Assembly (NCBI GenBank): GCA_038528965.1
Contig: JBCBEC010000020.1
Coordinates: forward strand, 1-64,000
Direction: 5' to 3'
Source: Lewinella sp038528965
GTDB lineage: Bacteria > Bacteroidota > Bacteroidia > Chitinophagales > Saprospiraceae
DNA length: 64,000 nt
This document shows, one piece after another, positions 1 through 8,584 of this stretch. The notes beneath the pieces were generated by a model. The model had not been told where the DNA came from. It searched no databases and saw only the letters and a program-made list of their open reading frames with translations. Position 1 is the first letter of the stretch, and every line of letters starts with the position of its first letter. The translations under genes and the position numbers were made by a program.

Positions 1-241
1 CTGATAAACGCATATCGGCCTCAAAAAACTTGTCCCGTATATGTGCCTCCCTTATCGGCAAAACTATAGCCACAAAACCTTATTCTGATCGGCTCACTGT
101 TGAGGTATTTACAGGGATGGCCTAAGTATTGCTCAGGCGGCCGTCAATCAGCGCGGGCAATTCTTTATAGATTAGACTTAGGTATTACGGAAGTCTATAT
201 TACAAGAAAGGGATCAAATGTAATTCGCGAGCGTGCGTAAT
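1..241. other. left-edge sequence without a confident gene
   Basis: No gene can be assigned here. A plus-strand frame is open from base 3 to a stop at 123-125 (about 40 codons) and could be the tail of a gene cut by the window edge. A minus-strand frame is open over about 24-143. Neither gives a protein I recognise, and they overlap, so at most one is real. The rest, up to the small minus-strand gene that ends at 242, shows nothing clear. Confidence 0.3.
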
Positions 242-460
242 TTAGCAGGCACAGTACCACCAGGCATGTAGTTCCTCTTCGGTTTCGGCGAGGTAGGCCT
301 TGATTTTTTCCGCGCCCTTAAATTTTGCGCCGCCATCTGTCAAGAGGGGCTCTTTGAGGGAGGAATCAACCCGCACTTGGTGGGCCAATGCGAGGTTGGT
401 CAAAGTGTCTACAATTGCAAGGTGGACTTCATCGCGACGAGGGATTTCTAGCTTAATCAT
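242..460 (-). CDS. small conserved hypothetical protein with C-terminal WYCAC tail
   Basis: This encodes 72 residues starting at ATG 458-460. The protein is soluble, with no signal peptide or membrane segment. It opens with MIKLEIP, has a middle ALAHQVRV segment, then GAEKIKAYL, and ends in WYCAC, so two cysteines lie in a CxC pair at the extreme C-terminus. The layout (short beta strand, helix, then an AxxKIxAYL helix) resembles small glutaredoxin-like Bacteroidota proteins, but no CxxC active site is present, so the resemblance is only a suggestion. The gene stands alone between the window edge and a membrane protein on the same strand. The function is unknown; the terminal CxC could bind metal. 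Confidence 0.6.
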   Translation of the reverse strand: MIKLEIPRRDEVHLAIVDTLTNLALAHQVRVDSSLKEPLLTDGGAKFKGAEKIKAYLAETEEELHAWWYCAC

Positions 461-585
461 TTTGTTTTTTGGGTTGGCTTAAAAATACGTTCAATCTGTT
501 CTGATCACGGGGAGATCATACTTTAAAATTCAACGTAATTTTCTTCCAATAAGTTGCCTAAAAACCAACTAAAAAGCAGAAAAAA

Positions 586-1758
586 TCAAGGCTTAGTGAC
601 CGCAGCCAGACGAATAGCTAAATTGACCATTCCACGCACCTGTTCTTGGGGTGGTTTTTGCCACAAACGATTCGGTGGGCGGAAGAAATCGGTCATCAAC
701 ATGCTGTTGTTCAACTGGTAATAGGTGATCCAGTCTTTTCGTTGCGCCGCTGCGTATTGCGCAAAAGAGGATTCGTACTGGTAGTGCTCGCACAGGAGTG
801 GTCTCATGCTAGATTCACAAAAATCTGGCAGATCACCTCCGCGAGCCATCAGGTTGACCCAGCCGAAAATATTGACAAAACTTTCCTTGTAATAATAGCG
901 AAATTCCCGCCAAAAATCCCTGGCAATTGGCAGCTCTGCCGCCTCGGTGTAGGCATTGAGCATCGCCAACGATCCACCCACCGGACTTAAACGACATCGG
1001 TTGGTAACCGTGAAACCAGCGCAGGGCAATTTCGTATCTTCAAATTGGAGCTCTTTCCGGATATAATTGCTCCAATCTTCACCGGCACTTTGGGCATAGG
1101 ATGTACCATGATAGTTATCATAGAGCTTAAGCGCGTACAAGGCCGCTGCATTATCAGCTGGACGCAAGGCGCTATCCTGCGGTCGAGAAGCTAAGTGCTT
1201 GTATTGGGAGCGTCGAATGCCGTTGTGCAGGAAAGTTATGACCTGCTTCCATCGTTCATCGTGTAGGGTGTCGGCGGTCGCGGTCTGATAATGAGCCATG
1301 ACGATTGATGCGTGTGTCAAAAAGAACAACTGCTGACTCCAACTGCGTTTCTCCCGCCAAACTGGAAACCGATCTTCATTCGTTAGATAACCCACCATCC
1401 AGGTCAATTGCTCAACGGTGAAGTCCTGATGTTCAGGATTAATTTCCACCATTTGCGTCAGTGCGGTTCCCGCCATACTCATCATGAGCATGCTCGTCTC
1501 GGTAATATCATCCTGGTATTCGATAAAATCGATAATATCTTCTTGCTCTAATCCATAGGCTAGTTGCATAAACAGGCCTTCCCGTTGCCAGCCAGAAACT
1601 TCTACCAGCCATAAGCCCAGAAGAAATAAGGCGATAAGGGTACCAATGCTAGCAATGACAATGGAAACACGCCGCATACGGCGCCGCAGGAGATAGGCGA
1701 TCAGCCAGAAGAGTCCTGCACCAAAAAGTAAAATGATTAATAAGGCAAGAAATGACAT
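586..1758 (-). CDS. hypothetical membrane-anchored protein
   Basis: The chosen ATG (1756-1758) opens a 390-residue protein with the hydrophobic start MSFLALLIILLF. An upstream in-frame ATG at 1812 would add 18 polar residues and run towards the ferredoxin promoter, so it is less likely. Two transmembrane helices lie at about residues 3-22 and 31-51, separated by an arginine-rich loop (LLRRRMRRV). The remaining 340 residues are soluble, mostly helical and rich in Trp and Tyr, with several cysteines. I recognise no domain. The positive-inside rule puts the RRRMRR loop in the cytoplasm, which leaves the large domain on the periplasmic side. It is divergent from the ferredoxin gene. Confidence 0.65.
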   Translation of the reverse strand: MSFLALLIILLFGAGLFWLIAYLLRRRMRRVSIVIASIGTLIALFLLGLWLVEVSGWQREGLFMQLAYGLEQEDIIDFIEYQDDITETSMLMMSMAGTALTQMVEINPEHQDFTVEQLTWMVGYLTNEDRFPVWREKRSWSQQLFFLTHASIVMAHYQTATADTLHDERWKQVITFLHNGIRRSQYKHLASRPQDSALRPADNAAALYALKLYDNYHGTSYAQSAGEDWSNYIRKELQFEDTKLPCAGFTVTNRCRLSPVGGSLAMLNAYTEAAELPIARDFWREFRYYYKESFVNIFGWVNLMARGGDLPDFCESSMRPLLCEHYQYESSFAQYAAAQRKDWITYYQLNNSMLMTDFFRPPNRLWQKPPQEQVRGMVNLAIRLAAVTKP

Positions 1759-1793
1759 TGCATCGTTCTGGTGTACATTCGGCAAGATAGGAC

Positions 1794-1824
1794 TTTGGCA
1801 AATCCTGAGCAAACATTAAATTTG
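1794..1824 (+). promoter_or_regulatory. Bacteroidota-type promoter of the ferredoxin gene
   Basis: TTTG at 1794-1797 is followed after 19 bp by TAAATTTG at 1817-1824. This matches the known Bacteroidota sigma-ABfr consensus (-33 TTTG, -7 TAnnTTTG) in both sequence and spacing. Transcription would start near 1830, inside the first open codons upstream, which supports the internal ATG at 1889 as the ferredoxin start. Confidence 0.65.
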
Positions 1825-1888
1825 CGGCCGTAAACAATGGCTCCCAATGAGCTGTTTACCCAATGAACAAAAAGAAAGCGCTAGGATT

Positions 1889-2236
1889 ATGGCGATCATG
1901 ATTACGGATGAATGTATTAATTGCGGTGCCTGCGAGCCAGAATGCCCAAATAATGCCATCTACGAAGGGGGAATGGATTGGTCTATCAACGATGGTACTT
2001 CTGTCACTGGCACGTATACGCTAGAAGGCAACAAGGCAGTAGATGCGGAAGCTCGCCAAGAACCGGTCTCTGATGAATTCTACTACATCGTGCCTGATAA
2101 GTGTACCGAATGTGTAGGTTTTCACGAGGAGCCTCAATGCGCTGCCGTTTGTCCGGTAGATTGCTGTGTCGACGATCCTGAGCGCGAAGAGTCAGAAGAA
2201 GTACTGCTGGCTCGTAAAGATGCTTTGCACCTCTAA
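1889..2236 (+). CDS. 2x[4Fe-4S] ferredoxin
   Basis: This encodes a 115-residue soluble ferredoxin starting MAIMITDECINCG. Two cysteine clusters are visible: CINCGACEPECP near residues 9-20, and CTECVGFHEEPQCAAVCPVDCC about 60 residues later. These are the two [4Fe-4S] binding motifs of bacterial dicluster ferredoxins, with the longer spacing between the second and third cysteines of cluster two seen in the YfhL/Allochromatium type. An electron-transfer role follows from the family; the partner is unknown. A longer start at 1847 exists, but the promoter at 1794-1824 and the usual family N-terminus favour 1889. Confidence 0.9.
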   Translation: MAIMITDECINCGACEPECPNNAIYEGGMDWSINDGTSVTGTYTLEGNKAVDAEARQEPVSDEFYYIVPDKCTECVGFHEEPQCAAVCPVDCCVDDPEREESEEVLLARKDALHL

Positions 2237-2250
2237 AGGAGTACCTTTTT
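2235..2250 (+). terminator. short hairpin with T-run after the ferredoxin gene
   Basis: AAAGG, a 4-base loop AGTA, then CCTTT, continuing as a five-T run, directly overlap and follow the ferredoxin stop codon. It is a weak but complete intrinsic terminator shape, lying between convergent genes. Confidence 0.4.
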
Positions 2251-2266
2251 ACTTTGTTTTTTATTC

Positions 2267-2524
2267 CTAGAACCGGCGTTTTAGCAAGCGCTCCGGCTTC
2301 ATTTTTTGTGCCTGCTTGGTCATTTCATCAAAGCGCATTTTACATGCGGAGCAACGGAGTAGATGCTCACGTACCTGTTTTTGCTCCTTTTCACTTAGGC
2401 GGTTGGACAAAAAATCATCGATATCCTCATCGTCGAGGCAAGTTAGATTATTCTTGATACGTCGCCACATGTACCACACGATGGACAGCGCGAAAGTGAT
2501 TACCATTAAAGTGCTTGTGCTCAT
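2267..2524 (-). CDS. small membrane protein with zinc-finger (zf-HC2-like) motif
   Basis: This 85-residue protein has an N-terminal transmembrane helix (about residues 5-19), followed by a segment with HLLRCSACKMRF. The H-x3-C-x2-C pattern is the core of the zinc-binding anti-sigma (zf-HC2) motif, and the preceding DIDDFLSNRLSEKE also fits that family, where it precedes the zinc site. Here the helix comes before the finger rather than after it, unlike classic anti-sigma factors, and no sigma gene is adjacent. Its ATG overlaps the stop codon of the upstream aminotransferase by four bases (ATGA), so the two are probably translated from one message. The function is unknown. Confidence 0.6.
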   Translation of the reverse strand: MSTSTLMVITFALSIVWYMWRRIKNNLTCLDDEDIDDFLSNRLSEKEQKQVREHLLRCSACKMRFDEMTKQAQKMKPERLLKRRF

Positions 2525-3687
2525 ACTACTGCCATTTTACTAACGGCCTTTAAGACGGTCAATAACTTCTCCCAATCAGATGCTTCATTGTACACATTTG
2601 GTGCAATACGAACGCTCTGTCCGCGCACACTCACCAAAACACGCTCCGCAGTGAGTGCTGCCTGCAGTTTTTCCATATCAACGCCCTCTGGCAAGCCAAC
2701 ACCCAGTAAGTGATCCGCCCGCTGTTCTGAAGGCAAAATCGAAAAGCCAAGTGCCTTTAATTCGCTCAGGAAAGGTGCGTTGAGTTGTTTACAGTAGTGC
2801 TGAATATTTTCTACGCCCCAGGCATTGAGCTGCTGTAAGGCTGTTTCAAACATTGGCATCAGCAAAAAATTGCTGTGTTCACCTACACAGTAACGGCCCG
2901 CCAAAGGTTGATAGCTTGGCTGGTAGTTAACCAGATTACGAAAATCATGGCTGTCCTTACGGTTAATCCAGTTTTCCTCAATCGGCACACCATTATCCAT
3001 ATTTGGACCGTAGTAAGCTATACCAATCGAATACGGGCCCATGAGCCATTTGTACCCACCACAAACCAGTGCATCAGGGCGGATTTCCTGCACATCAAAA
3101 GGCAGTGCACCTACCGATTGGGTTCCGTCAATAATTAACCAGGCACCTACTTCCTCTGAGGCCCTTCGAATCGAAGCGAGGTCGAAGCGTACCCCCTCGG
3201 CCCAATGTAAATGAGATATAGCAACTGCTGCTGTCTTGTCAGTGATAGCATTTAAAATCGCTTGGTTCCAGCGCAAGCCCTTATCCGGCCCATCTGGCAC
3301 CTCCACTATCCTCAGGCTAGCGTTATTTTCTCGAGCCAGACGCTCCCAAGCATAATAGTTACTGGGGAATTGATCCACTGGCATTACAATTTCCTGGCCG
3401 GCCTGTAAAGGCAGGTTTTTCGCCACCGTGGCAATGCCGTAGGAGACGGAGGGAATGATAGCCATACGGCCAGCTTCTTCTGCATTAATCAACCGAGCGT
3501 ACTCTTGCTTCACCGACGAAATTGTCGTGAAGAAGTCCTCAACGGAGATCGTATTGGGCTTATTCTTGCGCGCAAGCGCGTGGCGGCCGGCTGCTTCTAC
3601 ACTTTTCAACTGTGGCGACATGTAGGCACAGTTTAGAAAGGTAACAGTTTCGTCGAGTTGGAAAAGGTCTTTTTGACACTTCAGCAT
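2521..3687 (-). CDS. class V aminotransferase (cysteine desulfurase/kynureninase-like fold)
   Basis: This is a PLP-dependent enzyme of 388 residues starting MLKCQKDLF. Family features seen are TFLNCAYMSP near the N-terminus, SHLHWAEGVR, IIDGTQSVGA (the Asp that contacts the PLP ring nitrogen), and GGYKWLMGP, whose lysine is the expected Schiff-base residue. Aminotransferase class V also contains SufS, IscS and kynureninase; without a clear SufS active-site cysteine loop I leave the substrate open. An ATG at 3723 lies upstream of the likely -7 element at 3706-3713, so 3687 is the better start. The small zinc-finger gene follows with an ATGA overlap. Confidence 0.8.
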   Translation of the reverse strand: MLKCQKDLFQLDETVTFLNCAYMSPQLKSVEAAGRHALARKNKPNTISVEDFFTTISSVKQEYARLINAEEAGRMAIIPSVSYGIATVAKNLPLQAGQEIVMPVDQFPSNYYAWERLARENNASLRIVEVPDGPDKGLRWNQAILNAITDKTAAVAISHLHWAEGVRFDLASIRRASEEVGAWLIIDGTQSVGALPFDVQEIRPDALVCGGYKWLMGPYSIGIAYYGPNMDNGVPIEENWINRKDSHDFRNLVNYQPSYQPLAGRYCVGEHSNFLLMPMFETALQQLNAWGVENIQHYCKQLNAPFLSELKALGFSILPSEQRADHLLGVGLPEGVDMEKLQAALTAERVLVSVRGQSVRIAPNVYNEASDWEKLLTVLKAVSKMAVV

Positions 3688-3705
3688 TTGATTAAGGCTT
3701 TGCAA

Positions 3706-3713
3706 CAAAGATA
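3706..3713 (-). promoter_or_regulatory. -7 element (TATCTTTG) of the aminotransferase gene
   Basis: Read on the minus strand, TATCTTTG matches TAnnTTTG and lies about 18 bases upstream of the chosen start codon at 3687. The only upstream TTTG is 24 bp away, longer than the usual spacing, so this is supported by the -7 element alone. Confidence 0.4.
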
Positions 3714-3770
3714 ATACCCGCACGGGAATTTGCCTTTCAAATACTATTTAACAGCGGACCAATTGATCGG

Positions 3771-5156
3771 CTATTTTCTGAAATAATAGCGAACTCCTAG
3801 CTGCACATTGTGTGGGCCACCAAAGACTTCGCCCTCAGCGGGCCAGGCAGTTAGGTGACGCAGGTATTGAGCCTCGATACTCCACTCAGAGTGCAAGCGG
3901 TAGGAGAACGTACTCATCACGCTCCATTGCCAACGCTTAACCTCCAGTGGTACAGGACCACCGGTTCCCGCATTATTGAATTCATCCAATCTAACCGCCT
4001 CAATCAAATCATCGTAAAGATTGACCCGAAAGGCATCGCTGAAGGTAGTGGGATTACTTTCGGGCTCCACTGCCCTTTCAAAGGAAATATTAGCAGAAGC
4101 TTTGGTGAAGTAACTCGCCTGCGCGCCCAGCCCGATTTGAATGCGAGGGTGAATGCGATAAGCAGCTCTTAGGTAGACATTTGCCCGCTGTGTTTGTAAA
4201 TTTTGGTAGGCAGAACTGATATCATAGGTTCCACCACCTGATATCAAATCATTCTCGGCCGTACTCCCCAGAAAGGACACGCCAGCTTCGTTACCAAACC
4301 ATGCACTGCGACTGTACTGGTATTGTAAGCCAGAATTGACTACCCAGGATTTGCCCAAGGTCCGTTCGGCTCCCACACCTGCAATTAGGCTTGCGTAGGG
4401 ATCTCCCAAGGCCTCACCAGCCATTCCTTCTACGTACCAACGCAGCTTAGGGTTGGGTGACACGGCAACTTCATCGTAGGAAGCCGCCGCCGCGGGAACA
4501 TTTAACAAGGATGTGGGTGAACCTGCTAAGGGTGCAATGATATTGAGAAGGCGCGTCTCATCCTGAATCTGCTCGGCGGCTGGTGCTACAGCATTACCGA
4601 CATTAGCTTGCTCAGGAATAGTGGTGGATACAGCTTGGGTGGCGTTTGTGGATGCGAACTCTTCCAAAGAAGGGGCAATATCGGAGACATTTTCATCATG
4701 AAGGGGCTCCGTCATTGCTACTATGGGCGCTTCGGTATTATTCGCTGAAGCTTCTGCTTTAGAAGTAGGTGTTATTGCTGTGGCCGAAGTTAAGTTATCA
4801 GTACGCTCAGTTTGTGTTGGTGTTGATAAAGATTCTGATTGAACAGCACTCACTTGACCTTCCACAGCTGTCTCATTAGCGGTCGGTGCAGGTAAGACCG
4901 TCTCTTCGGCAACTGGTGTAGACTCTAATAATTCTTGGCGATCTCCGGTATTTTGGGCAGGTATACTAATTCCCAGTTGTGACCAGGCATAATAGGCAAC
5001 ACAACTCGTGAGCAATAGCAATGGCAGCCACCACCAAACAAAGCGGCGACGACGCTGCGGCATGACCTCATCCAACTGCGCGCTCATCTGTTCCCAGCCT
5101 TTATCAATCGGCAGGTTCAGCTGATCATTGCTCGAACTATCTTGCATACTGTCCAC
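3771..5156 (-). CDS. sigma-linked membrane-anchored protein with C-terminal outer-membrane beta-barrel-like domain
   Basis: This 461-residue protein has three parts. Residues 1-38 are polar and end in an arginine cluster (MPQRRRRF). A hydrophobic segment (WWWLPLLLLTSC, about 40-58) follows, then about 170 residues of Thr/Ala/Glu/Ser-rich low-complexity sequence. From about 240 to the end there are alternating aromatic strands closing in LGVRYYFRK, as in outer-membrane barrels. Its start overlaps the ECF sigma gene by 20 bp, the usual position of an anti-sigma factor, so the N-terminus probably binds that sigma. The LTSC run could instead be a lipobox if translation began at Met32; I consider an inner-membrane anchor more likely because Met32 lacks its own start context. 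Role inferred, not shown. Confidence 0.65.
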   Translation of the reverse strand: MDSMQDSSSNDQLNLPIDKGWEQMSAQLDEVMPQRRRRFVWWWLPLLLLTSCVAYYAWSQLGISIPAQNTGDRQELLESTPVAEETVLPAPTANETAVEGQVSAVQSESLSTPTQTERTDNLTSATAITPTSKAEASANNTEAPIVAMTEPLHDENVSDIAPSLEEFASTNATQAVSTTIPEQANVGNAVAPAAEQIQDETRLLNIIAPLAGSPTSLLNVPAAAASYDEVAVSPNPKLRWYVEGMAGEALGDPYASLIAGVGAERTLGKSWVVNSGLQYQYSRSAWFGNEAGVSFLGSTAENDLISGGGTYDISSAYQNLQTQRANVYLRAAYRIHPRIQIGLGAQASYFTKASANISFERAVEPESNPTTFSDAFRVNLYDDLIEAVRLDEFNNAGTGGPVPLEVKRWQWSVMSTFSYRLHSEWSIEAQYLRHLTAWPAEGEVFGGPHNVQLGVRYYFRK

Positions 5157-5703
5157 GATTATGAGATTCTTTCTTGATCAATACCTTTAACTTCTGACGG
5201 GCATTAGACAAGTGCCATTTCGAAGTACCTGCACTAATATCCAGTCGTTTACCGATTTCAACGTGGGTGTAGCCTTCCACAGCGTACAGCCAAAACACCT
5301 CTCGGGTGGCCTTTGGTAGTTTATCAATGAGCCCGACCATGTCTTCAAAATAGAGTTGTTGCAGGGGTGTTGCGTCGGTCGGCGCATCCCAGTCCTCTAC
5401 CGGCAGAAAACGAATTTTACGGTCCTTTTTACGGTAGTAATCCGCTAGACTATGAAAGACCAAGCGGCGAATCCACCCCTCTAGCGAGCCACTAAAAGTG
5501 AAGGTGTGCAGCTTAGTGAATACCCGCAAAAAACCCGCATTTAATATGTCCAGCGCCTCTTCTTCTTTACCGGCATAGCGAAAGCACATCCGATACATAG
5601 TCGGAAAAAAACGGCGATAGAGTCGTTCCTGGCTACGTCGATCATTTTGCACGCAGCCCTCTACCAACTTCCTTTCTTGTTCGCTGACTTTTGCTTTGGT
5701 CAA
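5137..5703 (-). CDS. ECF-type RNA polymerase sigma factor
   Basis: This encodes 188 residues. Region 2 is at about residues 28-95 (RLYRRFFPTMYRMCFRYAG, EEALDILNAGFLRVF, then GWIRRLVFHSLADYYRK), and region 4 at about 125-180 (LPKATREVFWLYAVEGYTH followed by the helix-turn-helix EIGKRLDISAGTSKWHLSNARQKL). Region 3 is missing, which defines the ECF group. It would direct RNA polymerase to alternative promoters. The overlapping downstream membrane protein is its likely regulator, and a secreted outer-membrane protein gene ends 24 bp upstream on the same strand, so the three may form one operon. Confidence 0.9.
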   Translation of the reverse strand: MTKAKVSEQERKLVEGCVQNDRRSQERLYRRFFPTMYRMCFRYAGKEEEALDILNAGFLRVFTKLHTFTFSGSLEGWIRRLVFHSLADYYRKKDRKIRFLPVEDWDAPTDATPLQQLYFEDMVGLIDKLPKATREVFWLYAVEGYTHVEIGKRLDISAGTSKWHLSNARQKLKVLIKKESHNRGQYAR

Positions 5704-5727
5704 GTGCTCAAATTGTATTAAGGGTCA

Positions 5728-6786
5728 TCAGAACAGTAAGCCCAACGTAAACAAGAATCGCTGATAGATAACATTGCGATACTCGATATTTCCGTTAAAG
5801 GGACGTTCCTGAACGTAATACGCATCCTGGAGACGATACCCTAAGCCAATGGTGAAGTTGGCTTTGTCCGTCGCTCCCAAGCGCAATCCAATTTCTGGAT
5901 GAATCATCCAGCCACCATCCGCTTGCTGTACGCCCTGGTCTTCATTAAGCAAAGCGAATCCGTATCCGGCGCTGAGCGAAGCGAAAGGCGCCACAATACC
6001 CTTGGATAAATAGGCTCGATAATGTCCAAAGAAAGTTAGTACAGATTCTCCATCCTCCAAGTCATAGGCATCATAACTAACACCAACACCAGCACCCACC
6101 AAGCGGTTAAATTGGTAGCCCATAATGTGTTGGATATTGAAGCCGATGGCCGACATCTCTACGGTTCCCTCCTCGAAGCCAGGTCCAAAAAAGGATACTT
6201 CCTCACGCTCACGACGACCAAAAGAGAAAGCGAAACTAGTGTTCTGAAACCAACCGTTTTCCTTAAACTCATACACCGGTTTAGGCCGTGGAGCCGGAGC
6301 TGGCTTAGGCGAGTGCTTCCGTATTTGGCGGTCTGCTTTGGCTCTGTCGCGATCAGGAATAGCGTAGGTTACACCAGTAATATCATCCTCCACTACCGTA
6401 ATAGTGGAACCAGAATCTAGGAGAAGGCTTACATTGCCGCCATCTTGGTATTCAGATATTACACCTTCGTGGGTGGTTCCGTCTATTAGCCTTATTTCGG
6501 TCTTAGCTTTTCTACCCTCCACCTCAGGAATAAGGATCCACCAGTCATAATTGGTATCAATATCCGCCGATAACTGCTGAATTTTAGCAATAGACTCCAT
6601 TGGAAAAGTCTGCGTAGCACCATCTGATGAACGCTTGAATACGATCTTATCCTTAGGAACGTAATCGATAATCTCACCGGTAAGCACGGCACCACTACGC
6701 ATTTGTAGGACATCGGTAGCCTGGGCGGCCAAGCCGCACGTCAGAAATAGGACAAAAAGAAAGAGAGCAGTAGACTTAGAATTCAT
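5728..6786 (-). CDS. secreted outer-membrane beta-barrel protein
   Basis: This 352-residue protein has a clear signal peptide (MNSKSTALFLFVLFLTCGLAAQA). Residues 25-140 form a beta-rich region with two similar stretches, MRSGAVLTGEIIDY and LIDGTTHEGVISEY, which look like repeated small beta units. A basic proline-rich linker (SPKPAPAPRPKP) follows, and the last 180 residues have alternating strands ending in FLFTLGLLF, typical of an eight-strand-type outer-membrane barrel. No specific family is recognised. It lies directly upstream of the ECF sigma gene on the same strand, which hints at a shared envelope-stress or surface role. Confidence 0.7.
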   Translation of the reverse strand: MNSKSTALFLFVLFLTCGLAAQATDVLQMRSGAVLTGEIIDYVPKDKIVFKRSSDGATQTFPMESIAKIQQLSADIDTNYDWWILIPEVEGRKAKTEIRLIDGTTHEGVISEYQDGGNVSLLLDSGSTITVVEDDITGVTYAIPDRDRAKADRQIRKHSPKPAPAPRPKPVYEFKENGWFQNTSFAFSFGRREREEVSFFGPGFEEGTVEMSAIGFNIQHIMGYQFNRLVGAGVGVSYDAYDLEDGESVLTFFGHYRAYLSKGIVAPFASLSAGYGFALLNEDQGVQQADGGWMIHPEIGLRLGATDKANFTIGLGYRLQDAYYVQERPFNGNIEYRNVIYQRFLFTLGLLF

Positions 6787-6865
6787 TTTTTCAAGTTTTT
6801 ATCAGTCCATATTAAATGCCCATCATCATTCTTGCCAAGCAAGACTGGACTAAGGCGAATAAGGG

Positions 6866-6896
6866 TTGGGTATAGACCCGGAAAAAATTAACTTTG
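6866..6896 (+). promoter_or_regulatory. Bacteroidota-type promoter of the secreted esterase
   Basis: TTG at 6866-6868, 20 bp, then TAACTTTG at 6889-6896 (TAnnTTTG). Transcription would start near 6902, leaving a short leader before the ATG at 6921, and supporting that start over the non-ATG codon at 6894. Confidence 0.6.
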
Positions 6897-6920
6897 CCGC
6901 AATCCAAGATAACACTTCCA

Positions 6921-8321
6921 ATGCTAAATCTAGCCCCCAGAATCCTTCTTAACTTTTTCTTAGTGCTACCTCTGGGCCTGTGGGCACAGCTCATTTTACA
7001 GGTCACAAGCATTCCTTCTAATACTCCTAACGACAGTGATATCTACCTGGCAGGTGACTTTAACAATTGGTCTCCCAGCAATGCAGATTACACTCTGGAC
7101 GAAATAGGATCAGACACTTACGAGATTAGCCTGGACATCCCAGCAGGTAGTTACGAGTTCAAATTTACTCGCGGCAGTTGGCCAACGGTGGAAGGAACGG
7201 CTGCCGGCACCTTCCGTCCAAACCGACAAGTGACCTACGCGGGCGGGACGCAAACCGAGACGCTGACAATCGAAGGCTGGGAAGACCAGTCTGGCACAAA
7301 TGGCACAGCGGCCGATAATGTGAGTATCCTATCGGAAAGTTTTTTCATGCCACAGCTCAATCGCAACCGCAGAATTTGGATCTACCTGCCACCTGATTAC
7401 GCTACTGGCGACCGTTCCTATCCGGTATTGTACATGCACGATGGGCAAAATCTCTTTGATGAAGCCACCAGTTTCTCCGGAGAGTGGGGTGTTGATGAAA
7501 GTCTAAATGATCTTTTTTCCGAGGGAGATTACGGCATTATTGTTATTGGTATAGAAAACGGTGGCGGCAACCGCCTCCCAGAATATACGCCCTGGCCTAA
7601 CCCTACTTACGGTGGTGGCGAGGGTGCAGCCTACGTAGACTTCATCGTGGAAACTTTGAAACCTTACGTAGACGCTAACTATCGCACTTTATCAGATCAG
7701 CCTAATACTGGCATCATGGGTTCTAGCCTGGGCGGATTGATCTCCCTTTACGCCTGCATCCGACATCAAGACATTTTTGGCCGAGCGGGTGTACTGTCTC
7801 CCAGTTTGTGGTTTACGGACGATATATACGAATTTGTAACTAACACTGGAAAACAACAAGACGTAAGAATTGCCCTACTAGCGGGAGAATTGGAATCTTC
7901 TACGATGGTTCCGAATCTACAAGACATGTACAACACGCTACTGGCCGCCGGTTTTACGTCAACTGAACTGGACATCACCACCCATGCTGATGGAGAGCAT
8001 AGCGAGTGGTACTGGCGGCGCGAGTTTAGCTCAACTTACCAGTGGCTCTTCCAAAATATTAGCACCCTTGATCAGTCCTTGGAACTTTCGAAATTACGCT
8101 ATTGGCCCAATCCCGCTCGGGACTTTGTTTATCTGAACGAACTACCGGGTGCGCCGGGTGATTGGCAAATCAGCATTTACAATTCCAGCGGCCAGCAGAT
8201 GTTTGCCGAAGAGTTGACTACGCCACAAATAGACCTTACAAGCTTACCAGTTGGTCCGTACTTCATCTTGTTGACTAATGATGCAGGTCAATGGGCGCTC
8301 CTGCATCTTAGCAAGATGTAA
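6921..8321 (+). CDS. T9SS-secreted esterase with N-terminal glycogen-binding-like domain
   Basis: This is a 466-residue secreted enzyme. The signal peptide runs to about residue 23 (VLPLGLWAQ). A domain with IYLAGDFNNWSP and YEFKFTRG follows, the pattern of AMPK/CBM48 starch-binding modules. The central alpha/beta hydrolase belongs to the esterase D/IroE group: YPVLYMHDGQNLFD, the nucleophile elbow GSSLGG (Ser near residue 269), and a histidine in HADGEHSEWYW. The C-terminal 80 residues (YWPNPARDFVYL ... LPVGPYFILL) form a T9SS type A sorting domain, so the enzyme should be exported across the outer membrane. The natural substrate cannot be read from the sequence; siderophore, feruloyl or acyl esters are all known for the family. 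Confidence 0.85.
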   Translation: MLNLAPRILLNFFLVLPLGLWAQLILQVTSIPSNTPNDSDIYLAGDFNNWSPSNADYTLDEIGSDTYEISLDIPAGSYEFKFTRGSWPTVEGTAAGTFRPNRQVTYAGGTQTETLTIEGWEDQSGTNGTAADNVSILSESFFMPQLNRNRRIWIYLPPDYATGDRSYPVLYMHDGQNLFDEATSFSGEWGVDESLNDLFSEGDYGIIVIGIENGGGNRLPEYTPWPNPTYGGGEGAAYVDFIVETLKPYVDANYRTLSDQPNTGIMGSSLGGLISLYACIRHQDIFGRAGVLSPSLWFTDDIYEFVTNTGKQQDVRIALLAGELESSTMVPNLQDMYNTLLAAGFTSTELDITTHADGEHSEWYWRREFSSTYQWLFQNISTLDQSLELSKLRYWPNPARDFVYLNELPGAPGDWQISIYNSSGQQMFAEELTTPQIDLTSLPVGPYFILLTNDAGQWALLHLSKM

Positions 8322-8584
8322 ATCTTATTATTTACCGCCGTAATCATACTCCACTTTGCTTGCTCTGTTTAACCTACAGTTTTCCCATTGGCGGTGTCTC
8401 TTCCTAAACAAGCGTTACTCGAATACTTATCATTAACGTTTCGATAAACTACTTCTAAAAAAATTGTGTTGCCCCAAGCTCACAACGGCAATATCTTATA
8501 CTTTTTTTTGGGACTAACCCTTTTATATGTTCTGACAATCTCCTATATTTAAGAACAATTTTTGCATCAAAAAATCAATTGCCA

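Noticed and set aside
2254..2543. Plus-strand open frames over the zinc-finger gene
   Set aside because: They are shadows of the minus-strand gene with no family resemblance or promoter.
5017..5063. Lipoprotein start (Met32, LTSC) for the sigma-linked barrel protein
   Set aside because: The upstream 31 residues overlap the sigma gene exactly as in other anti-sigma genes, and no start context favours Met32. Kept only as an alternative.
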